From Penicillium oxalicum (Eukaryota; Ascomycota; Eurotiomycetes; Eurotiales; Aspergillaceae), in contig NC_064650.1 of NCBI RefSeq assembly GCF_001723175.1, forward strand, positions 2,604,001-2,668,000: a DNA stretch of 64,000 nt, read 5' to 3'. Made by a program: the position numbers and the translations under genes. The notes beneath the pieces were generated by a model. That model ran no database searches, was not told where the DNA came from, and was given only the letters and a program-made list of their open reading frames with translations. This document shows positions 1 through 11,504 of this stretch, piece after piece (position 1 is the stretch's first letter; every line of letters starts with the position of its first letter).

Positions 1-1172
1 GCTATAAAGGCCGCGAAGCTACTTATAACCTATTAGCTACGCGGTACTATTAGCTAGGAATATATAACGAGACTACGAAATTTGTGCGAGTATACTTCGA
101 ATACTAGGCGCGTAATCCTATAGACTATATAAACCTACTAGAAGCGTAAGACTAATACGAATCTAGGAGAAATAGTATATTAATACTACCCGCTACCTAA
201 TAAGGATAGTTAAAAAGGAGTTATCTAAGTAAGAGATTTAGCGAGTAGATAGCTAGAAGTAAGGATTCTCTAGAAAGTAGATGGCAAAAGCGCTACTAGA
301 TTCGTTTAGGAGGATATTATCTATAGGTATAGGATGCCTTAGGAGATTATTATTAATTTTAGTCCTAAAATACGTTCGGAAATACGAAATTTTTTAAATC
401 GTACCGCGTTAACGCTATTTTAATTTCGGTATATAACCCGTAGGAATAGGGCGATTAAGAGAGTAATACGAACGCTAAAAGACGCCTTATCTAAAATAAC
501 GAATAGGTATAAACTATTAGAGGTATTAAACTAAAATAGTCCTAAAAGCTACCGGCCGCGATACTTACTAACAGAGCGACTTTGTATATATACTAGTATC
601 TTACTCTTCCGATTTTTATAGACAAGATACTATCTTGGTAGAATTAGATATACCTACCTAGTCGATACTATCTAGGAAAAAGTAGAGATACGCGTAGATC
701 TAATTACGTTACGAGCTAAATAAATTAAAAGACGAGACTAGGATATCTCTAATATAATAATATAGCTACAGAGGCTAAGAGCTTAGAATAAAGAATATTA
801 CGACTCGCACAGAAACCTGCGAATTACGCCCCTAAAAGAAAAAGATTTAGTCCTTCTCTATAATACTAGGTTAGAGGACGATATAACGTCTAGAAATAAG
901 CTCGATTTAGATAGATAGGGCCGTATCGAATTAGAAAAGATCTAAAAAATAGCGTATACGAAATTAAAGAATTAGATAGTCCTATACCGATAGATAAATA
1001 AGGTAAGCGCTAGTATTAATAGTAGTAGGCTAAAAAGATTTTATTACTAGGCGCTCTAGGATAAAAGAAATTTAGATAAGGATAAAAGGATTAAGGCTAA
1101 GAACGGATTACTATCTACTATATAAAGGCGCAGAAGAGGACGGCTACCGCGAGAGGGATAGGGTTAATTAAT
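1..1172 (+). pseudogene. Gypsy (Metaviridae) pol 3' end: integrase remnant
   Basis: Reading through stop codons, the + strand gives integrase-like stretches of a fungal Gypsy element. Near positions 10-110 there is a zinc-binding-type region (REATYNLLATRYYW, then a block ending in a degraded Cys pair). Around 290-350 there is a catalytic-core piece resembling 'GKS..TRFV.EDIIYR..MP.EII'. At about 838-895 lies LVLLYNTRLEDD, followed by a basic block ending SRLKRFYY near 1,050, which is the typical C-terminal tail of fungal Gypsy integrases. Many codons are TAA or TAG where Gln or Trp is expected, as RIP would produce. The 5' part lies outside the window. There is no intact frame, so it cannot encode a working enzyme. 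Family assignment is by recognition of conserved blocks, not by a search. Confidence 0.7.
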
Positions 1173-2254
1173 TTAATATTTTTCTTTATTAAAAAGGTAG
1201 TATATTAATTAGTCTATTTAATACGAATATTTCGGATTTTTTATATTTTTATTAATTTCTCTTAGAAGTAGATTAAATTTATTAGATTTGCTAAATTTTG
1301 TCTTTATTTAGAAATTTAGTAGTTTTTAAGACTATTTTAAAAGGTAATAGAAAAGGAACTTACTAGGGACGGTAAGATTTTTAGGAGAGAGGAAGTCTCC
1401 GGAGAGAGCTTAAATTATAATAATTTTCGCTAAGTACTACAAATTTCTTCTATAGAAGATATCGACCTATAACGATATATTAAACTCTGCGAATTTCTTC
1501 CGCGAAATTTCTTCTAGAAGAATTTAATATAATAGACTAGGCTACGATATCCGCTATAAGCTAGTATCTTAATATTATACCTTCGATACTAAGTAATCGT
1601 TTAATACAAATTACTTCCCCTACTAAGATTATCGAAGAATATATACGCTACCTACGGACTAGGTCTATAAGATAGCAAAGCTCTATCTATATAAGATTTA
1701 CGAAAAAGGATAGGTATTTTTAGACTCGGTCGCGATCGAACTCTATATTTATAAAGATAGCGAATTTTAGAAGGGATATAAGACTTAGGAAGATTTTGAG
1801 GATAGCTAGATAGTAGTAAGAGAAGTAATTAATCGTCGCGAATATAATAAGAACTATATCTAGTAAGTAATATACGTAGCGCTATAAGCTTAGAATAGGG
1901 ACGCTAAAAAGATTATAATTAGAGTCCGAACGAAAACTTTCGCCGAAAAGGTTAGCAAACTAGTAAGGAGCGGGATTAGTTTCGAAGAGATATAGCTCCG
2001 AGTTAATAACGCTATTCTCTAACGACTTAAGAAAGGAATATATAGGCGGGGGATCCGAAGAGCTAAAGAGGTTATAAGGTAATCTTAATAACGCCTATAA
2101 ATCGCTAGATTTAACGGAACTAACGCTAGAACGGTTATTAAAATACTATCTATCGATTAATAAAGATAGATTTATATACGAATATTATCGGATACCGCGA
2201 ATTTTAGATAAGGTAGATAAGGATTAGAGCCTAGCTCTAGATAAGGATAAAAGC

Positions 2255-2280
2255 TAAATTTCTTCTGCAGAAGAAATTTA
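2255..2280. repeat. 26-bp perfect palindrome
   Basis: A perfect inverted repeat with 13-bp arms centred on CTGCAG (core TTCTTCTGCAGAAGAA). Related copies lie at 2,312-2,331 (20 bp, perfect), 1,446-1,459, 58,687-58,702, 61,021-61,042 and 61,087-61,102. The last three have CTATAG or CTACAG at the centre, as expected if CpA/TpG was mutated. In the local coding-like frame both copies near 2.3 kb read ISSAEEI. Confidence 0.8.
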
Positions 2281-2311
2281 ATCGCAAAACCTAGATCTAG
2301 AAGGAAGCCGA

Positions 2312-2331
2312 ATTTCTTCTGCAGAAGAAAT
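2312..2331. repeat. 20-bp perfect palindrome, second copy
   Basis: Same core as the copy 57 bp upstream, again centred on CTGCAG and again reading ISSAEEI in the local frame. Flanking bases differ between the two copies, so this is not simply a longer tandem duplication. Confidence 0.75.
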
Positions 2332-4126
2332 CTAACCGCGCAAATAGAGCCCGGAACTAAGCGATAACGATAACGATAATAATAAACGATCGCAGGAATA
2401 GAACTATTAACGGAGCCTACTACTAAGAAACCGAAGATATCGCAAGGTTTATTAAAGTTAGTACCCTACGGATATAAGATAGATACTTCTAGGCTAGCTA
2501 AAGTAGTTCCGAAGACGAAATTAGATACTAAAAGTAAGCGCGAAGCGCTAGTAATTTTTCGGCTTGTTAGTAGGTCTATCAGCGAAAATACGACCGAAAT
2601 TAGCCCTAATTCGATTTATAAGGGGCATATAACTTAGCTAGTATATCTTTTATATATTATACTAACGGTATTAATTATAGGACTCTAGTATAACGCTTAC
2701 GATATCTTTACGCCCGGCTCGGTAACTAGGATAGGGCTAAGAAGGAATTTAAGGTTTAGTTTAAACTATCCTCTAGAAAAGAACTTAGGAGCTACTTTCG
2801 ATTCCCTCCTAAGATACGAAAACCTTTAGTATCGAATTTCGAGAAGATATAGTATCTGACTTTTTAGGATACAAGTTTTCGCTATTTTAGAAGGGTTCTA
2901 CTAAGTTTTAGGAAGAAAATAGAGAGGGGTTAGAATATTAACGGAAGCGTAGTAGTACTAATTTTTATATAGCTACGTAACGATTAGGATAGCTATTATC
3001 CTCGCGGTCTGATAGATATAATCGAGGAGGAATTTAATATATAAACTAGTATTACTAATCGCGAAAGTATATACTAAGGGTTAGATAGGCTAAAAACGTA
3101 TAGTATAGTAGTATCTAGTAACTAGTATAGCGCGACTATACCTACTACCTACTCTATATTCTACTACGACCGGATTATTAATATTAGCTAATTTCGTTTC
3201 CTTACTACGCGAAGAGTATATACCCTAGTAAATAGACTACTTTGCTATCTTAATATTAATATAAAGATCTCCTTGTATCCTAACGAATAGCGAATATAAT
3301 CTAGGGGACGGTTTCTTTAACGGATAAGAACCTACGAAATTACACTAAAATACTACTTAGGATATAAAACTACCTCGCTAAGTAGTAGCAGAATCTATGT
3401 GATCGTAATTACTAGAAGGATAGTTTAATCTATAAGATATTAGCTACGATATAGAGCAGAAGATAAGGAGAAATTTAGTCTCTCCTAGGAAAAAGTTATC
3501 TATAAATAGGGAGATATACGTATTTCGAAGCTATACCTTCCTTATAGATTAATAGGACCGACGACTTATCTTTAGCGAATAGTTTTGCCCTAGTTTATTA
3601 GTATCAGGGAAGATTATAAGACCCTAGATAGTCCTAAATTAGATACTTAGTCTGAACTTTTAGCTTATTATCGCGATTTTTCGTTACCTAAACAGACTCC
3701 TTCCGGGTAGTCTAGTCAGAAATATAGTAGTCGGCTTACGTATCCTTTTTCTATATTAATTAGTTACTAGTATTAAGTCCGATCGGAGATACGCTAATTA
3801 GTCGCGAAAGATAGGATTCCCCTATAGTTATCGAAGAATTAGACGTTCTTTTTAGCTAGAATTAGTAACGAGCGCATAGATTAATCTAGGAGTAGCGCGA
3901 CCGGGCGAGACAGACCTACCTACTATATTTTAAGATAACGATAAAGGCCGAATAGTAGTAATTTAGCGCACACTCTTATTTTCTACGAAAGGAGAAGGGC
4001 CTATCGGTTTTGCTAAATTTTATATAGCCTAATAAGTTAGCCTAAGGGTCTTTAGGAGATCTAACGTTACTATCGAGGGATACGGGAAGTTAACTAAGAG
4101 ATAGTAAATTATAGGGGGGGAGGTTA

Positions 4127-4477
4127 TATAGTAGGGGATTCGGTTATATATACTTAAAGGCGGATATTTAGTAGTAGGAGATGCCTAAGAGCCTTACCGT
4201 CGAGGAAGGTTATCTAGGACCTAGCTTATAGGATCTAGTATTATCATACTTAATTAACAGTTTAGACGGAGGATTTAGGATAGTCTTTATAGTCGGATTC
4301 CTTACACTTGCAATATTATACTCTTTTTAATTCCTGCCTTTAGTACCTGATATCGGATCTTACGATTACTTGGAGGATTCTAGGACTTACGTGCTTGTGG
4401 GTTTAGTTTAGTTCCTCTATAACTCGACCTATCTGGTGAGATTAGACTACCGTGAGTATTCCCCTCTTCAATATATA
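4127..4477. repeat. Duplicated block XY, copy 1 (uninterrupted)
   Basis: Near-identical, apart from RIP-type transitions, to 48,638-48,799 joined to 57,883-58,080. In the second copy a 9.1-kb Copia nest sits at TAGTC. Here the same TAGTC (4,281-4,285) is present once and uninterrupted, so this is the empty-site allele. The content is unknown: RIP-degraded with no readable gene. Confidence 0.75.
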
Positions 4478-4505
4478 AGGTATAGAACCCGTGTAATCGG
4501 ATATA

Positions 4506-6738
4506 GTAGAATAATACTACGAACTTCGGTAACTAGAGTATTATTGTTTAAGGCGTTATTAGTAGTAATTATATAGATACGGCCGCTAATATTTTGCTAG
4601 TTAATAATATCTATTAAAATCTGACCGAGATTTTTACTAGTATACTAATAGCTTAGTAACTCGAACCTAAGTAATAACTCTCGATAATTCTAACTACTAT
4701 CGATAAAGTAGCCTATAATAGCTATAAATACTTACTAAAATAGAGACTAGACCTTATAATTACTCGCGGCGAGCCGGCTTTTTGGACTCGACTCGCGAGC
4801 TAGCTCGCACTTCTGGCTCGAACTCACGAGCCAGAAGACTCGCGAGTCCCTAGCTCGCGGAAAATTACTTGTGAGCTAGAAAGACTAGCTCGAACTCGCG
4901 AGTCAAGGACTCGCGAGTCTTCCCGGTCGTACGGTATTATAAAATCGAGCTAGTAATTTATTATTATATATAGCGAGCCAGAAAAACTCGCGGTTCGATT
5001 AGCTCGATTACTAGTGTATTACCGTCGTACGGCTCGCGAGCTAGACTTTCTGACTCGAACTCGCGAGTCCTGCGAGCCGGTTCGCGAGTAGCGCGAGCCG
5101 AGGACTCGCGAGTAATTGTAAGGCCTAATAGGAATATCTAGTAATTAAGAGCTAGCAAGACTATCTAGTCGCTAGGAAGAGTAGTAAGGATATCCTACTA
5201 CTAGCGCCTAATAGTCTCGAGTAGGCGACTCTGATATTACTTAGGAGTTAGAAGGGATAGGCGTTCTAGTATCCGCTAGGCTATATCGATGATATTCTGA
5301 AAGCTAGGATAGGCGAGAACCTAGAAAGCTAAATTTAACTTAATAATAAGATCGAGCTAGGCTTTTTCCTATAATTTCTTTAAGATTTTATTCGACTATA
5401 TCTTTATAGTAGCGCCCTAAAAATATAAGACTTAGTATAAATATTATTATTAAGAAGGTATATAAACTTACTAGTTCTAGGTATCGTATAATTAAGGAGC
5501 TCGACCTCTTTCTCTTATAGTATTATAATAGATAACGCTAGATTACTAAACCCCTAGTATAAGGTAGAGGATATTTTATAACTATAGAGTAGCCTAGATA
5601 GACGATCCTTAGCTCCCCTATATCTACCTTAGTAATCGATATAATTCCGTTCTATTTTTCGTCGCGTTTTATATCCTATTTTAACTCTTTCTACTAAGAC
5701 CGGTTCCTAGCCTACGTATAAAGCTACTATTAGATAAAAGTTAATTTATATTCCGTAGTCGGTTTCTCGTCCTCTCCTAATTATAGGTCGAAGACGATAA
5801 AGTTCTTATAGCGATAACCGTCTATAAGTAAGATAACTTTAAGGGTCGATAGTAGTATAGGAGATAGGTATCTTGCTATTAAAGAAGGAGTAGTAGGATA
5901 CTTAGAAGTAAGTAATAGGATTATATAGGAGCGACGTATAGTAGGCGTAACTAAGGACTCCGTAGTTAAGATAATAACTAAGAGCGCGACTAATTAGGTA
6001 CCTAATAGTTTAGTTACTAGCTAGAATATATATTAACTAGCAGAGTATTTAGGTCTAAGATTATCTGCGCTAAAAATACTAGAGATAATAGTCTCGCTAG
6101 TATTATTAATAATTAAGTATTTGTTATTAATCTAAGGAGGTATCTTGCTCCTAATAGAAGACTTTAAGTATACTAGTACTCTCTATAGTAAAAAGGAGAT
6201 ATAAGGAGAAGTTAAAGATAAGGAGATTTAAAAAGAGCTTATCAAAACAGAGATAATACCCTTATATAATATATAATATATCTTTCGTCTAGTATATTAT
6301 ATTTAAGTAAATACTATTACTATAGTCTTAAAGGCAGGAAAGATACTTACTCCTAGGACTTTTATATATATCCTCTACTACTATAAGGCTACTTAACTTC
6401 GAAGATCTATAGTAGTATACTTATAAGATTACTAAGAAATTATTAGGCTAGTACCTATAGTAGTTATCTATTATTATTCTATTATAATAGGTTAATAGCA
6501 CGAGTAGTAATTAATATATTATAGTCGAAGAGAGCAAGAAATAGGAATATAGCTCCGGCCCTACTCTCTGTAAAACTACTAAGGAAAAGCTATAATATAT
6601 ATAATAAGAAGTAGTATAGTAATTCTAGCTAATTATAATACTTAAACTAGTACCTGTACTTACTACGACTTACGATTAGCAGATTCTATATTATATAAAT
6701 TTTAGTAAAATCGTATACGTCTAAATATTATAGATAGA
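4506..6738. repeat. Duplicated block Z, copy 1 (carries a MITE)
   Basis: Matches 46,796-48,637 along its whole length with mostly C/T and G/A differences. The clear structural difference is the 380-bp GC-rich element at 4,748-5,127, present only here. Without it the two copies are about 1.85 kb each. No protein family is recognisable. Order relative to block XY differs between the copies: XY-Z here, Z-XY at 46.8-58.1 kb. Confidence 0.75.
4748..5127 (+). mobile_element. GC-rich MITE-like element, copy 1
   Basis: About 380 bp bounded by TA and terminal inverted repeats of the form TAGRCCTTRYAATTACTCGC (left end GACC..., right end ...GGCCTA). The interior is full of ACTCGCGAG/CTCGCGAGT palindromes, plus a conserved central segment containing CGTACGACGG and a short A/T block. 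There is no ORF worth calling. It is absent from the paralogous site near 47,038, which supports mobility, though that site is not a clean TA. A non-autonomous DNA transposon is the likely class; the parent transposase is not in the window. Confidence 0.7.
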
Positions 6739-7449
6739 TACTCCTTATAATAGCCTTATAGTCGAAGTCGGATAAGTAATTCGTACTTTGTCCCTAATAA
6801 TTTATACTATAGCTAAAAGATATATTATAGTAGAAGAGTTATAACTATTATAAGCAAAGTAAGATACCGTAGTTAGTTATATAGCTCGAGGTTATTTTTG
6901 TTTACTTCCTCTATTATATATATATATATTCGAGTCCTATCTCTGCTAAATAAAAATCGTTAATCTATATAAATTCTTTAGTACTTACTCTTAACTAATT
7001 TTTAATAGTAAAGAAGAAGTTCTAAGTAGGCTATCCGAGTTTGTTATATCTCTCTTAGCGTCTGCTCTAATAGGTCGTTATTTAATAATATTACTTTTAA
7101 GCTTCTACGTAATAGTCTATATATATTACTATATATTCGAAGTCTAGCGTATATAAGAAAATCTTTTAGAGATATATATTATATATTGTAGGTATTCTAT
7201 ATCTACGAGAATCTATAATAATATATACCTAGCTCTTACCCGCTATAGAGTCCTACTATATATTAAGGCTTTTAATATAAACCGATTATAAGATATAGTC
7301 TTATAGTTATTTTAAATATATTCTGTCGAGGTTATTCGTAGGCAGACTCGATTCTTTAATTAGTCCGCGGACTAATTAAAGAGAATTATTATAGGGAACT
7401 AGATACCTACGTTAGCCCGCTTACCTACTAAGATATAGTAATATAATAT
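6739..7449. other. RIP-degraded DNA, no feature recognised
   Basis: TpA-rich, stop-riddled sequence following the duplicated block. It contains only short TA microsatellite runs near 6,920. No family recognised. Confidence 0.5.
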
Positions 7450-7494
7450 CGTCTAGGCCTCTAGATTGCTTCCCTGCTTTTAGACCTATAGGTC
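7450..7494 (+). repeat. Copia LTR relic (3' end only)
   Basis: About 45 bp match the 3' end of the 179-bp Copia LTR (GCCTCTAGATTGCTTCC, then AGACCTATAGGTCTA). The MITE at 7,495 abuts it exactly. The 5' part of the LTR is missing, so this is a truncated solo-LTR remnant older than the other copies. Confidence 0.65.
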
Positions 7495-7904
7495 TAGGCC
7501 TTATAATTACTCGCGAGTCCTTAGCTCGCGCTACTCGCGAACCGGCTCGCAGGACTCGCGAGCTAAGGACTCGCGAGTCTTTGGCTCGCGAGTTCGAGTC
7601 AGAAAGTCCGGCTCGCGAGCCGTACGACGGTAATACACTAGTAATCGAGCCAATCGAACCGCGAGTTTTTCTAGCTCGCTATATATAATAATAAATTACC
7701 GGCTCGATTTTATAATACTATACGAGCGGGAAGACTCGCGAGTCCTTAGCTTGCGAGTTCGAGCTAGTCTTTCCGGCTCGCGAGTAATTTTCCGCGAGCT
7801 AGGGACTCGCGAGTCTTCTAGCTCGCGAGTTCGAGCTAGAGATACGAGCTAGCTCGCGAGTCGAGTCTAAAAAGCTAGCTCGCCGCGAGTAATTGTAAGG
7901 TCTA
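7495..7904 (-). mobile_element. GC-rich MITE-like element, copy 2
   Basis: About 410 bp with TA ends and the same terminal repeats as copy 1, but inverted (GGCC end on the left, GGTC end on the right). It contains many ACTCGCGAG palindromes and the central CGTACGACGG segment. With copy 3, 73 bp away in the opposite orientation, it forms a large inverted repeat. Confidence 0.75.
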
Positions 7905-7977
7905 GTCGTGGTTATACTAGTACTAGAAGGCTAATTTTAGGAGCTTCTAGAGTTCTTTCTAGAGTAATAGACCTATA

Positions 7978-8353
7978 TAGATCTTGTAATTACTCGCGGC
8001 GAGCTAGCTTTTTAGACTCGACTCGCGAGCTAGCTCGTACTTCTAGCTCGAACTCGCGAGCTAGAAAGACTAGCTCGAACTCGTAAGCTAAGGACTCGCG
8101 AGTCTTCTCGCTCGTACGGTATTATAAAATCGAGCCGGTAATTTATTATTATATATAGCGAGCCAGAAAAACTCGCGGTTCGATTAGCTCGATTACTAGT
8201 ATATTACCGTCGTACGGCTCGCGAGCCGGACTTTCTAACTCGAACTCGCGAGCCGAAGACTCGCGAGTCCTTGGCTCGCGAGTAATTTTCCGTGGGCCGG
8301 CCTTCCTAGCTCGAACTCGCGAGTCCTTAGCTCGCGAGTAATTGTAAGGCCTA
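7978..8353 (+). mobile_element. GC-rich MITE-like element, copy 3
   Basis: About 376 bp, same orientation as copy 1. Left end TAGATCTTGTAATTACTCGC, right end ...AAGGCCTA, flanked by TA. Interior as in the other copies. Confidence 0.75.
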
Positions 8354-8615
8354 ACTATAACTACGAATACTACTACCGAGACTACGAATACTACTATAGA
8401 TAATAGAATAGCTAGTATCGTAAGCGATAGGGCGTTAATAGTCCCTAAGTTACCGAGTACGAAGAAATACGATATATATCCTACTACTATACTAGATAAA
8501 TAGGCGGAATATATTAAGAAATAGAAATAGATATATATAGAATTAGCTATAAAGAAGTAGAAGGCAGAGATAGACCTAGTATTAAGGAGTCTTAGGTAGA
8601 TAACCTAAAAATAGG

Positions 8616-11504
8616 TAAGAGAGTTTGCCCTCTCTAGATATTTACTAGGCCTAGTAGCGGTTATATATCTTAAGGGTTTTTCCCCTATCGTGGGTTTTCC
8701 CTCTCTCTCTCTTCTTCCTTCTTCCTAGACTTCCTAATCCTAGTTATCTCGCCTCTAGATTGCTTCCTTGCCTTGTAGACCTGTAGGTCTATTAGGTTAT
8801 AAGCCTGATCGTAATAGTAAGGCCTAAATTTGTGAAAACTATAAGTTCTTAAATTTTTTAATCACTAAATCTATCAAATTCGGCTATAGAAGCTATAATT
8901 ACTAAACTACTAAATTTAAATTCGAATCATTAAATCTAATATAAATTTAATAAACTTAACTAGGCTATAGAAGCTAGAATTTCACTAAATATAATATAAT
9001 TAACTAGGCTATAGAAGCTAAATCTAATATTAATAAAAGAAAGACGCGTCTGTTAATATTTATTAGGACTACTATAATATTAACATCTCTTATTTCAAAC
9101 CCTACTATAATATACTAATACTATATATCCCCTATAAACCTTCCTTCTTACTAAATTCTATCTCTAAATCCTACCTAAATTATTAAATTTACCTAAACCT
9201 CTATTATTAAATTCCTAAATACTAACTATAGCTAAAGAAGACCTTAGCTAAGCGGCCGGTATTAAGGAATTCCCTGTATCTCGCGAGGACTATAGTAAGT
9301 TCTTTACCCTGAAATCCCGAGGCTAACTAGTAAACTAACTTACTAGCGCCCCTAAAGAATTTACCCTTAATCTACTTAAAATATTAGAAAGAACAGAAGA
9401 CTTCGAGGACTAGTTTAGAGATATATACTAAATCCTTAAAAAGAAAGGACTCTATTATCTCGTTAACCTAAAATATAATAGACCTAAAGTAATATCTAAC
9501 GAAGCAGAAACTTAGGTCGAATACTCCTATACTATATAGATATAGCTCTAATAGTCTATTTCGAAGGATATCGATATAATAGTTAAAGCTATAAGATTCC
9601 GATGCGAATTCGCTAATAAATATATTATTAGCGAAAAAGGCCCTCTATACTACCGGCTTTATTTCTAGCAAAAAGAAGGTAACTAGGGTTCTACGAATCT
9701 ACCGAGCTAACTACCTATCGGTAATCGATTTTATATATGAATTTCGTAGTACCTATACTAAAGTAACGGAAGAAGTCTAACTTGCCCTAGGTATAATCGT
9801 TTCCCTACTTCTTAATAAATTATAAGGTGATATCCTAACCTTTGTAGCTACTAGACTAGTAGACTATTTAAATAGATACGAAAATATCGTAAAGATTACC
9901 GCCCTAGACCTTTTCCGAACCTTTACTAAGGTAATTTATAAGCTTAAAACTACTAGTTACTAATTCTTAACCCTTATAGTTACTAAGCCCCTACGCTCCC
10001 TACCGATCTTACTATTATCCTTACTATTATCCTTATCCTTATCCTTATTAACTAAGCATAAATACCTACTATTTAGATATATACCCCCGAGAGATAAATC
10101 GCTATAGGAATAGGCAAAAGAATAGATTAAGGGCCTAAATCAGATCGCTCTGAATAGTAACTATTTCTTTTATAGAAGGAAGGGCTATACTACTAAGGAA
10201 TACGTATATTTAGTTATTACCTCACGAACTGTAAAGTAGAAACCTATTAAAGGTATTTAGGTAAATACCCTATAGAGGAATATAGATAATCTAAATAGAA
10301 TAGCGCTAAATAGTTAGACTTTAATATATAATAACAGAATTAAGAAAACTAGTAGCTAGAATTAAAATTAGCTAAAGCTAATTTCTGTTAGAAAGAATAA
10401 TAGGAATAAGAATTTAATTATCTTAAAGGGATCTTAATCCTAATCCTAATCTAAACTATACGGAAGGAACCTTAAAGAAGAAGATAATGCGGGCGCAAAT
10501 ATAGTAATATAAACTAATAGAGAACAAGATAAATACTACTACGCCCTTATAGTAGTAGAATTCGACTTTGCTAGTCGCCTAGACCCCTATCTCGCTACGA
10601 TCTTAATTAAAGAAACCCTTCTACTAAGCAGATTATATAAGGAAGGCTCTAGGATATAAAGATCTAAAATATTAAAAAGATAACTGATATAACTATAAAA
10701 CGATTAAATAGGCCTAACTAAGATACTACCCGCGCAGATAAGGGCTACTACGAAGATCCCGACCGTAATACCTACTCGCTCTCTGATATAAGCCTAGATA
10801 CCTATAAAGATACCCGAATTTTATAACCTTCTTATACTCTAAAAATTCTACCTCTCTAATAGAAAAAAGGATAAGGATAAGATCTCCTACCTCCCTAAGT
10901 CTAATCCCTAAAAGACCTAGAATTACGCGATAGACGAATTTTTCCCTAAGCCGCTCTAAACCCTCTAAGTATACTACTAACTATACTAGAGGACTAAAAT
11001 ATCCTAATTTTATAACCTTCCTAACGCCGCAAAATTCTACCGGTATAACTAAGGAAAAGAGCTCCTAATACTCGACCGAATCTTAAAATCTAAATTCTAA
11101 GAGACCTAATTCCGAACCAGGGAGGGATTTTTTTACGTTAGAAACTAAACTTTATCTAACGGATTAGAGCTCACCGAACTAAGTCTAATAGGATTTATTA
11201 AGATAACCGTGCTAAATTATTATATATAAGAGATCCTAACTAACCCTCCCCTTCAAAATTTTATTATATTACACTATTATATATATTATTCTTTATATTA
11301 CTGCTAGTCCTAGGGGGGGGGTATAAGAGAGTTTGCCCTCTCTAGATATTTGCTAGGCCTAGTAGCGGTTATATATCTTAAGGGTTTTTCCCCTATTATA
11401 GGTTTTCCCTCTCTCTCTCTCTTCTTCCTTCTCCCTAGACTTCCTAATCCTAGTTATCTCGCCTCTAGATTGCTTCCTTGCCTTATAGACCTATAGGTCT
11501 ATCA
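8616..11504 (+). mobile_element. Gag-only Copia derivative (TR-GAG-like), copy 1
   Basis: A 2.9-kb element with LTRs at 8,616-8,794 and 11,324-11,504. Flanks are ATAGG on the left and ACAGG on the right, a 5-bp target duplication differing by one C-to-T. After the LTR comes a tRNA-iMet-anticodon-type primer site, then a leader with GGCT...AGCC hairpins, then a gag region (9,230-10,480) with many TAA/TAG codons. Protease-integrase and RT-RNaseH are missing. The deletion joints (near 10,625 and 11,170) are the same as in the copies at 33.1, 36.4 and 51.9 kb. A G-rich polypurine tract (CTAGGGGGGGG) precedes the 3' LTR. It is heavily RIP-mutated, the most decayed of the four, and cannot make Gag itself. 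Confidence 0.85.
9230..10480 (+). pseudogene. Copia gag pseudogene (copy at 8.6 kb)
   Basis: Collinear with the 358-codon open gag frame at 37,950-39,026 (minus strand) but broken by many TAA/TAG codons and an ATG-to-ATA start (ACTATAGCTAAAGAAG near 9,228). The capsid-like part ends near the degraded zinc-knuckle region around 10,150-10,210, where a Cys codon is TAT. RIP explains nearly all the changes. Confidence 0.7.

Larger units (their letters stand above)
1173..4126. other. RIP-degraded DNA, unidentified; short palindromes inside
   Basis: TpA-rich, with CpA and TpG almost absent and CpG retained. Several stretches stay codon-like if TAA/TAG are read as former Gln/Trp (for example 1,600-2,450), but I recognise no family. 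A dispersed palindrome with core TTCTTCTGCAGAAGAA or a RIP-changed form occurs at 1,446, 1,508, 2,255 and 2,312. Probably old transposon sequence. No intact gene is seen. Confidence 0.5.

Noticed and set aside
1..8600. A Starship-type giant mobile element or tyrosine-recombinase captain gene
   Set aside because: No recombinase motif or cargo arrangement could be read; RIP has destroyed the frames and the only recognisable protein is Gypsy integrase.
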